A stretch of DNA of 64,000 nucleotides from Ectocarpus siliculosus (Eukaryota; Sar; Phaeophyceae; Ectocarpales; Ectocarpaceae). The DNA lies in contig FN649743.1 in the NCBI GenBank assembly GCA_000310025.1, positions 1,184,474 through 1,248,473 of the forward strand. Reading direction: 5' to 3'. Position numbers and translations under genes: made by a program. The notes below the pieces were generated by a model. That model ran no database searches and was not told the origin of the DNA. It saw only the letters and a program-made list of their open reading frames with translations. Below, piece after piece: positions 55,615-64,000 of this stretch. Numbering within the stretch: the first letter of the stretch is position 1; each line of letters opens with the position of its first letter.

Positions 55615-58600
55615 TCAAGAAAGATGGTTGTCGCCGTGGACATGAAAGGTCACGCCGTGGTCACCAAAGGATTCGAGAGCGGCGATTTCGCCCGAAAGCC
55701 CGCTGTCCCTTCCTAGACAGACCCAAATCCACCGCAGCCCTGCTGCCATCTCGCCGAAAGCGGCTGGATCCATGCTACCGCCTGTCTCTGGTTGTCCCGA
55801 AAGCTCGATAAGTCCCGGTAGAGCCTCTCCCACCTGCGGCGGGACCGTTCCCGGACCACATGTCACCTCGCTTAGCTTGTTTAAAACCAGACCGGCATCA
55901 ACGCGCATGGCGGCTATATCCCACACCTGCTTGTTGTTGCCGGGTGAAGAGCGAGGCGGGCAGCGAGCAGCAGCGAAGGGCGTAGAAAGTTATTTGCTCC
56001 AATAGCCGTGCATGTATCAATGCATCGTGGGCGGTTCCGAGAGGCTTCCCTCGAAGCAGGCAGACCGCAGACTGACGTCCCCAACCACGCGCGCATGGCA
56101 TCACTGCAGTGCGAAAATGTTCTATTTGGTTATTTATTGGGAGGCACGGAAGACAAAATCAAGTACCCGGAAGCACACACGAAACCTGGTACTGTACACT
56201 CGCGTCCTCGTCACTCTTTGTTGCTCGATTTGTCGATTTTTGAAAATACTTTTCAGTCAAGCGGAGAACTCTCACAACTACTGAAGGCCACTCTGAACGT
56301 CTGCTCACCTCCGCAGCACCGTACATCGCGTCCATGGGGTGCAGCCAACGACTCAGAAACGAGTAAGCCTTGGACCAGCTGTGCGTTGCGATCGCCGCGT
56401 AACTCGCATACCTAACGATGATATTTGTATAGCAAAAGAGTGCAAAAGTGCCCAGAAGAACATGCGTGTAAATCAATGGTTGCGGAACGGTTTCTTGTCT
56501 CATCGCCAAGAGAACATCCACCCTTTCGAGGAACGTTTTGGGTTCGTTGAGCCTCGTTCGCTGCTGTTTGGTCCGGTGTGGCACTGAGGAAGTGTGGGGC
56601 GATCAGACGTTCGTTCGCTCTTACTGTACGTTGGGCTTGACCAGACGCCAACAAGAGCACGTTCCTCACACAAGAAGTGACAAGCAATGCATTGCGCGTG
56701 TACTGCCTGGTGCATTCCGCGTCTACTGTTCGAGTGCGATCACGTTTCCTCAGCTCAGATGACGTTACACACCAAAGGGTTCTATTTAGCTTAAAACGCG
56801 AGCTCAAGGTTAGAACCCCCCCCCTGCAGCTCACCGCAGTGTGCGCAGCAGTTCCTTGTTGAATGGGTGCAAGAGACTCTGCCGAACAAGCAAGCTCTTC
56901 TCCAGCGCCACGAGAGCAACCTGGTTTGGTTGGGATTTTAAACCAGCGCATCGAAGTGGAAGAATCGTGAGGAAGAAGAACCCAGGAGAGGAACTGAATT
57001 CCAGCGGTCTTTCCTCTTGCTCCATGGAAGGTGTTGGCCCCAAGCAAAAGAAGGCCGTGAATCTATTGTATGCACCAAATTGACGTGCAATAGACCCCTG
57101 CTTCCCTTAACCCGCCGGAGTACTCTCGAAACAACCGCCAAGTTTGTTTTCCACCGAAAGGCTTTGACGCCCAAGAGCTGTCCCTTCAAGGTTACACGGG
57201 GGAGGGGGATATCTGGCGGCTCGAGCAAGTCACAACTCTCCACCCACGTCTGGCTCTTCTTGCATGTACGCCTCCATGCCCTTTCGAAAGTTCCTTCCCG
57301 CTCCCAGAAGCCTTTCTTCGCAGCCCCTGTAATCGGCCTCTGGCAAAACTATCATCTCTTGTGCTTCTCGTGCTGCACAGGTAGACCGCGCCGTGCGTTC
57401 TTCAACATAAACGTTTTCCCCTTCTCCCGGTGGGGTTGGTCGTGTAGATGGCTTGTTAAAGGCATGGGATGTGCCACAGTGGCTGCACGCATGACCTGCG
57501 CGCGGAGGTGTGTTGACAAAACCACGGGAAAAAAAACTTGCGGAAAAGAAAAGGAAGGACCGATGAGCTCCCAGTGCACGGGACCGTCGATCATACAAAT
57601 CCACCACCAAATTACCCCCCTATGAATGATGGGTGAAAATCTCCACGTTCGGTCAACAGCTGTGCAACCTTTCATTCAACCGAACTGCTCCGAAAACGCA
57701 CGAGGCAACCAAGAGCGGTCTTGAGTGTACAGGCGAAGAAAAAGCGACAAAGTGAAGCAACCCTCATCCTCACCACCGCGCCATGGAGGGGGAGGCACAG
57801 CGCCAGCACACCCTTTCGTAGGGCAGCGCAGCCCTACCAGCTCAGCATCCCACTGCCTCGAAACACACCTCCGGCATCGGCACGCGAAAAACCAGCTGTG
57901 TCTGCCCGGGCAGATGAGGTTTTGACACGCAGTATGAACGTCGCCGCACGGAAGGGTCGCACGGAGCAAGCATCGCGAACGAGGGTGTGATTTCGATTGC
58001 CACTGTCCTTTGGCGGTATGCAGGTGCTCACTAAACACGACGCGTCGTCTGTCGTTGTGTCTCTTTGTGTTTTGCAAAACAACAGTCTTAGCATCGCGAA
58101 GTTCACTACTCCAACGCGAAAGCTTCTGCTGTACGGCGACATATAGCGAAGAGCCAGGCGTTCGTTTCTTTCTCCATCGGGATGCTTGAATACCGAAAAC
58201 GGCCGCGTTGAAGCCATCTGGTCGAGAGCTCTCCGAAAACATATCGTTTCGTTTTGGATCCTCTTCGTCATGGAGATCTCGAGCTTTGAAAAATTGTCCA
58301 GGGGGTGTGTTATCTTGTGTATACGGTAGTTAGTTCTGCCGCCGAAAACAGAAAAGTCGGGCTCTAGTAGCGCCTCTTTGAGTGTCAGGCAGCTCTAGGT
58401 ATATTTCTTCGATGCTTTGCTGACGACACCTGAGTTGCGCTCGTCGGACAGTTGAAGGCTGGTCGATGGGGATGTAGCTCAAGCATAACTCTTCTCCCGT
58501 CGCGACCGGCTTGGTGCATCGAATCTCCAGCTGTTGTGGGCGTGGAATGGGGTCAAGAAGAAGTCAGGACCAGACAGAACGAGGAATGGGAACATCATCG

Positions 58601-61109
58601 AGTAGAGAACGGCGTTGGTGGCTCTGGGTCAAATAGCAGTGAGGAACGAAGCAAGAATATTCACCAGGTTGATCGGGGACAGTCACGCCACGTCGGCCTG
58701 GGGAGATGCAGATACAGACACACACACACTGCGAACGTAGAGGCACATCGACTCTACGGACGGTCAGGTCGAGGGCATCGCTGGATTAGACATACAGCCT
58801 CTGTGCCCCACGCTCCGATAGAGTGGGGTCAGACCAAGCCAATGGATGACCATCGTGACAGACACCCAAAGGAGCTGCAATTGCGAGAAAAACTACCTCC
58901 AGCCAACCAGTGTGTGCGCGCACCACACTCTCCGAAGGCCTTCGCGGTTGCTTCTTGGTCCGTTCGGAGCACCGACAAGGCAATCAATGATCATATATCG
59001 AACCCGAAACTCGGTGAGTCTCCCGTCGAATCGCACGAAAAGAAACCCCGGCTGCAGAGGGGTGTGCGGACGTGTCACTGCGACTACACAACAAGGGGAC
59101 GAGGGGTATCACCTGGGAACCTCTCCACCAAGCCTGGCAATTGGGAGAGCAGCTGTGGTTGATCATCGCTCCGGACGGGAAGAGCCCTAGCCCGGTCGGG
59201 CCGGTCCCGTCGCAGGTCGTTATTCCGTTCAAGGATACTCGACCGAGCTGACCCACACGCGAGAGACAGAGAGGTATTGACAGAACAGGACACGCGCTTT
59301 GGGTATCAGCGGGGAAGCAACAGCAGAGGAATAAGAGGAAGACGCGGGAGACCTTGGGAGAGTTGAAGCGACAGGAACCACTTCGAAACGTGCTACCACA
59401 TGTCGTGGTAATCTATAACGATCGTCGAGAGGGATGCACAAAAGAGGAGGAGAAGGTCTCGAGAACAACCACAAGAGGCGGTATGTTCGTAGGGACACAC
59501 GAGGCATCGGGTGCACAAACAGCTTGAGCTTCTCTCCTGTTTACCTACCTCTTTCCTAGCCAAGTCCAACAGAGCCGCACTCGGAACGGCCTCTTCGCCC
59601 GGCACTAGCAAGTGTCCCGCTCCAGCGCAACGGTCGAGCATGCCAGCGGCTAGCTTGGCCACCTGCCATGACAAAAGGAGTAAACCAAAGAAGGGACAAG
59701 TAAGAAGGGCGAACCCTGCAGGCGAAAAGAAGGGATGGTTGGCTGGGCGGGTCCCAGAACACCAATAAATTAGTTCACACCAGGACACCTTGGTGACTGC
59801 GGTGCCGGCCGCTCCCTTCCTTCAAGAAGCACCTCTTTCTAATCAGACTCAACAGAGTTCATCATGACGGCGGGATTGAGAACTGGCGCAAACAGCCCAA
59901 GGTTTATTGAGCCACCTAATAACGATCATGGGTTCTTGTCCGCGATTTCCTCAAGATACTCCAAAAGCTGAGCACCACAACCACACGACTTCGCTTCCTA
60001 TGAGCGAGCCGCCACTGTCATTACTTAGCTCTACCGCCACTGAAAGTAGCATCGATACACCAACGACAAGAAAACATCTTCCGCCAAAATGAGCAGAAAA
60101 CTCCCTGAGTTCGGCGAGGGGGGCGCTCGCCAGAAAGTGCAGGACCTATCGAGAATCAACGGTAGCCCATTGTAGCCACACGCCTTCCTTTGAAGTCCCC
60201 CGTCAAACAATCTGGCGGTGTTTTTCGTCCCCCCTCCCCCTTCTCGCTTACCTGCAAGCAGTCTTGTTCGTTTTGTTCGGGCCTGCTACTGCTGCTGCTG
60301 CTGCTGCTGCTACTGCTACTTCGGCATCCCTCCTCCCTTGCAGCCTGCAGCTGCTGCTCGTCGTGTTTGTGCATCAATCTGTCTATCTTGGAGGCCTGCT
60401 CAAGTCCAAGCGAGCCCGAACATCTTCGAAAGAGAATCTTTGCGGACAACCGGACGGTTGAGTATGACACCCGCATATCTTCATGCACGTCGTTCAAAGA
60501 CCTCGAACATTCGGGGCCACTGCTGAAGCCAGTGCCGCTGCTGCCGCCGAACACTGATCGACACTCAACGCATTGAAAGATGCCGCCCACCCTGCGTGTG
60601 TCATTTCACAGTTTGTTGTTTGGGAACAGAGGTCATCAACACGTTGGTTCTGGGCAGCTGGCTCCCTCACTGGTCCACTGGTGAGCATTCGTTGGTTCGC
60701 ATGGATTGGATGCATCGAAAATGGGACAAATCTCGATCAGCCCACACGTTTGTTAGTTGTCTAGATAAAACGAGTGAGATTTGGTGCGTTCATCACACGC
60801 AATACTACGACGAATGCGTTGTTGCTCGTTGTACAGGTCCGCACTCCTACCGTATGGGATCCGCTCCACATAATGGCCTTTACCCAATGACAAAGAATCA
60901 TCAAATTGTGTTCCTTGCCTGCTATCGGTAGTGGTGCGGGCGAGGCAGTCGTCGCAAAGCAGGCGTCCAGGCGTCGCCACGCAGGCCACGGCCCGCTCCG
61001 CCAGGACAACTTCGCCTGGCGTGAGGGAGCGAGCTGCCACACACGCACGGCCCCTTCTTCTATCTACCTCCACCACTCTGTATGGCAGGCTGCTGCCTCC
61101 ATCGCCCAT
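55615..61109 (-). CDS. SMYD-family SET-domain lysine methyltransferase
   Basis: SMYD enzymes methylate lysines of histones and other proteins using S-adenosylmethionine. Ten phase-consistent exons (61109-60919, 60591-60252, 59662-59549, 59247-59113, 58530-58430, 57901-57774, 57339-57248, 56920-56835, 56411-56309, 55926-55615) give 533 residues. Exon 1 has VDRRRGRACVAARSLTPGEV, the N-terminal SET segment with the cofactor-binding loop, then LLCDDCLART opening the MYND insert. Exon 2 has CVECRSVFGG and a poly-Ser run. Exon 4 has LGLFPSGAMINHSCSPNC and exon 5 RCTKPVATGEELCLSYI, the catalytic SET motifs. Exon 6 has ACRCRRC, the post-SET Cys cluster, and RCPTKGCAGAVPP. Exons 7-9 form the C-terminal TPR-like helices, with LLHPFNKELLRTL typical of SMYDs. 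The MYND finger is incomplete: the usual later Cys/His ligands are not obvious. Intron 1 seems to use a GC donor (aggcaagg), the only choice that keeps phase. Confidence 0.87.
60283..60320 (-). repeat. Coding (agc)n repeat, poly-Ser
   Basis: On the minus strand agc/agt codons encode about 12 consecutive serines in SMYD exon 2, between the MYND-like region and the rest of the SET core. The surrounding frame is open and in phase. Confidence 0.8.
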
Positions 61110-63133
61110 CACCGAGTCTTGAGCCGCCCTGCCTGCTGTTGTCTACCTGGCTGGAAAGCTGCTGTGTAAAATTTCAAATTCAATGATCAACGGGAGCGTA
61201 ATACGTTGGAGTTGATGTTGTGGAAACCACGAAATGTTACACGCTGGTATTCATGGAGACCACTACACAACCACTAACCTAAAAATGAATACGTGGACCC
61301 GTAGGAAATTTCATTATTCATTACACTAAATAGTTCGTCCGGCCGACTGTAAGTGGAGAGGGACGGCGGCAGTGTTACAAGTTTGTGTGCCACAGACGTA
61401 AATTTTGTTGTACTCTGAAGAAGTGATTCAATATTGCATACGCCAACACCTTTCAACTGTATTCATCGACACCATATTTCGGACAACTGTACTCCTCACC
61501 GCCTTGACCACCTTCGCTTTCAAAATGCCTCCAATGCCGTGCCGCGGAGAGGAGACCGGTGTGTGCAGATTTGCTACCGGCAGTCTACGAACCTGACAGT
61601 CCCGTGTATATATTTTTTCCCTGGCTCGATCGAGTTGATCGCCAAGCCAAGAGCGTGCCAAGCAAAAAAGCCGTGCGCTCTCGTTATCTTGCCAGTGGTT
61701 CTACTGCTGTGAACTGACGTTAGCCTACTTCGGCAGCAAGGACGGAGATAGATGACGAGCTCAACCGAAAGGCGTGCTGCCCACTTGTGCTTCAGAAACG
61801 CCAACACCGAACATGTTGGATTTGGATCCCTGTTTCGAATTCTTCACGAAACACTACTTGTATTATGACGGCATCATCAAGGTTTTTATCTGGCACACAC
61901 GGGTATTTTATATTTTACTCGTGCCGGACCTAAACCCGCTGGTATATTTCCTGGTCGCGTGTTGTTCACCGGAACTCATGCGTGCACAATTCATCCCCTG
62001 TTCCATGTTCCTCGCCCGACAGATTCCGCACAGAGTGGAGAGTTGTTAACAGAGCGGGCAATCATGGCCTGCTGGAAGATGGGTGCTGGACCAGGTGCTG
62101 GTCGGGTGTCGTTAAGCGATGGTCAGCGATGTGGAACGATGCTTAAGCCGGGGTGAAAAGATAGAGGGTAGTTTCAGAGTAGGGTTACGGGCCTTTTCCA
62201 TCGGCAGGAATGACCTTTGCTGAAGAAGAGCTTTGACACCAGATTGAGCTGAACCCAGCTGGGTCATGATGGCAGGTTGCTCACCGGTACCGACGATGTC
62301 AGCGTTGAGGACAGGAGGCAGACTACTGGTGTCAGCCGTACCGATGCGGTGGACACGTTGCTTAGTCGTGCAAAGCCGAAGGCCACTTGCAACATATCAT
62401 ACATCCTCACACGTGCCTCGTCGGGGTTCAAAGCACTGAAGATTTTAGGTAGGTTCAAATCAAAAGCCCACGATAACTGGCATCAACAGTCATGCCTCCA
62501 AAAACGAACCCAGACTCCGAGGGGCACAAAGCGCTCGTCAGCAGCCATGCACCTTCTAGCCGTGCTTTTCGATAGGCTTCGACCGGGTTGCCTGGCTCAC
62601 CAGTGAAATATGCCAGGTTCACCAAACATGTGTTCGCCGTCGCATCTACAATCTGCTTGGCAGTTGGTTGCGCACCTTCCAGAGCGTGTCTTTTCTGCAT
62701 TAATTAGCCGAAATCGATGGACAAAATCCATTGTCTATGGGGTTTGGTACAACCCTCTTTCCTAGGCGCAACAGAGATCGCTGCTCATCGAAACACATGA
62801 CTGTTCACAACGACAGGGTGTGCGTCGGGTTCCTCACCAACATCAACATTTGACCGGCTTTCAACATACCTCCCACGGGTATATGTACACGTACGGATCG
62901 ACACCACACACAGTAAACAGTACATATAAGACACCGCGGCACCAAGACCAAAAGTCCGAAAAAGTCATACATCGGTACACCGTATATATCCGGAACAAAC
63001 AATACAACGATCCAGCGCTGACGTGCTTTGCTTGTTCTTCAAACGATAAGTCAATCCTCAACGCGCTATCTTGTGCTGGATTGTTGTATTGGACACACTG
63101 TCATCTATCGGATAGACCCAGAGATACGTAGAT
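61110..63133. other. Interval between SMYD start and UTP10 stop
   Basis: This interval of about 2.0 kb holds the SMYD promoter, the UTP10 3' UTR and the coding-like stretch at 62264-62700. I see no TATA or CCAAT box near the SMYD start, no RNA gene and no transposon ends. Confidence 0.4.
62264..62700 (-). pseudogene. Unassigned coding-like stretch (gene fragment or missed gene)
   Basis: Two adjoining minus-strand segments have protein-like composition. The first (62700 to about 62480) reads KRHALEGAQPTAKQIVDATA then NLAYFTGEPGNPVEAYRKAR. It follows a plausible attaatgcag acceptor. The second (about 62430-62264) reads SALNPDEARVRMYDMLQVAF then GFARLSN. A stop and a gap too short for an intron separate them. 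No start, terminal exon or family could be identified. It may be the remnant of a larger gene, part of a repeat, or a poorly resolved gene. The call as pseudogene is a guess. Confidence 0.25.
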
Positions 63134-64000
63134 CTACACCAGGTAGCTCTCGATGGATTCCCCCAAGACTCCTTCGATGTACTTGACCAAAGCGCGGCAC
63201 TCGCTCTCAACTTCCGGATGACCGTCCTGCGAGGGAAACAGCGTAGACGAAAAGAAACAATCGACGTCAGAGGGGTGAAACACAAATCGGTACTCATGCG
63301 ATATGCAACACGAGTCTTACCAGGAGCGGCCACGCAAAAAAGTGCTAAAGGGAATCCAAAGCTGTCTTCCAAACACAAGAGAACAACAGTTCAATTCGTA
63401 GACCCTAACGACCATCCATCTATCTGCATTTCATACAACTTCTGTTAAGCTTTCTCACCTCCAGTAGCTCACTCAGGAATGGCAAGCACTCCGGCAGCAG
63501 CGCCAGGAACTCCTCCCCGACCACCTCGAAACACTGCCGCAACGAAACCAGCGCCGCCACCCTCACGCCCGCCCTCCTCGACCTCGTCTTCATCAGCACG
63601 GCGTTCGCCAGCGCCTTCCACAGCGCGTCCTTGCCCGACGCCGACGCCAACTGAGCCAGGCACGGCCCCACCAACTCTTCCGCGTGGAGCCGACAGGACG
63701 AGACGTCATCCTCCGCTCCTCCTCCCGCTGCGGCAGCGGAGAAATCGGAGCCGCATTCCAGCTGGGCCACCACGGCAGGCAGCACCAGCTCGAAGCGGGT
63801 CTTGTTGACGAAGCCCGATCGGTCCGACTGGAAGCAGCGACGGAGGGCCGAGAGCACGAGGCGCGAAGCGGCCGACCGTCGCCACCGGAGCTCGGGAGTA
63901 TCCTCTCCCTCTCCGTCGTTGCCTTCGCCAATCTCTTCGTCCGAATCTGATGCATCGCCCGAGGACAGAGTCTTGCGGCGCTTTCTCTTGCTGGAGGCTT
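63134..64000 (-). CDS. UTP10: UTP10/HEATR1 U3 snoRNP protein, C-terminal end (partial)
   Basis: UTP10/HEATR1 is a HEAT-repeat subunit of the small-subunit processome, needed for nucleolar pre-rRNA transcription and 18S processing. The window holds its last two exons. The long exon runs from the right edge to 63459. It begins with a basic-acidic linker (KRKRRKTLSSGDASDSDEEI) and then the BP28 C-terminal region with LRRCFQSDRSGFVNKTRFEL, DALWKALANAVLMKTRSRRA and LLPECLPFLSELLE. A gtgaga donor at 63458 joins in phase to the last exon (63226-63134), reading DGHPEVESECRALVKYIEGV then LGESIESYLV and stop. The final residues match the family's typical ending with a Glu-Ser-Tyr series. The gene continues beyond the window. 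Confidence 0.9.

Noticed and set aside
58893-59078. VRFDGRLTEFRV-like stretch as a SMYD exon between the NHSC exon and the GEEL exon
   Set aside because: Direct splicing of 59113 to 58530 keeps phase 0 and gives exactly the spacing between NHSC and GEEL seen in SMYD3-like proteins. An extra exon would add an unexplained insertion.

Overview
The window is nuclear DNA of an intron-rich photosynthetic eukaryote, most likely a brown alga or close stramenopile relative. That placement is inference. It rests on very intron-dense genes (short exons, introns of roughly 150-850 bp, conventional GT-AG sites with a few likely GC-AG introns), a plastid-type copper ATPase, and a gene with the p25-alpha domain typical of flagellated cells. 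There is no prokaryotic operon structure. Almost all long single-frame ORFs are chance ORFs, and the real genes were found by joining short exons across splice sites.

Layout from left to right. (1) 770-1218, minus: 5' end of a gene resembling the N-terminus of CEP95-type centrosomal proteins, continuing towards the left edge. (2) 1618-7333, plus: CNOT11, divergent from the first gene. (3) 8244-23491, minus: a coiled-coil protein of roughly 1,500 residues with a cysteine-containing C-terminal tail, convergent with CNOT11. One of its introns holds paired hairpin repeats and another a MITE-like element. (4) 26442-44986, minus: a protein of at least about 1,800 residues combining many IQ motifs, a split p25-alpha (TPPP) domain, B-box-like zinc-binding exons and two WW-type modules. 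I recognise no named family with this combination, and it is the most interesting object here. (5) 45314-55324, plus: a complete 17-exon P1B copper ATPase of the PAA1/PAA2 type (973 residues predicted), sharing a 327-bp divergent promoter interval with gene 4. (6) 55615-61109, minus: a complete 10-exon SMYD-family SET-domain methyltransferase (533 residues predicted), convergent with the ATPase. (7) 62264-62700, minus: an unassigned coding-like stretch. (8) 63134 to the right edge, minus: the C-terminal end of UTP10/HEATR1.

Functionally this is a mixed neighbourhood: mRNA decay (CNOT11), ribosome biogenesis (UTP10), chloroplast copper supply (ATPase), protein methylation (SMYD), and three neighbouring or near-neighbouring genes that look cytoskeletal, centrosomal or flagellar. 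Exon boundaries for CNOT11, the ATPase, SMYD and UTP10 were checked for reading-phase continuity, and all agree except one CNOT11 junction. The two large minus-strand genes are exon chains read by eye, so some boundaries and possibly the gene limits are uncertain.
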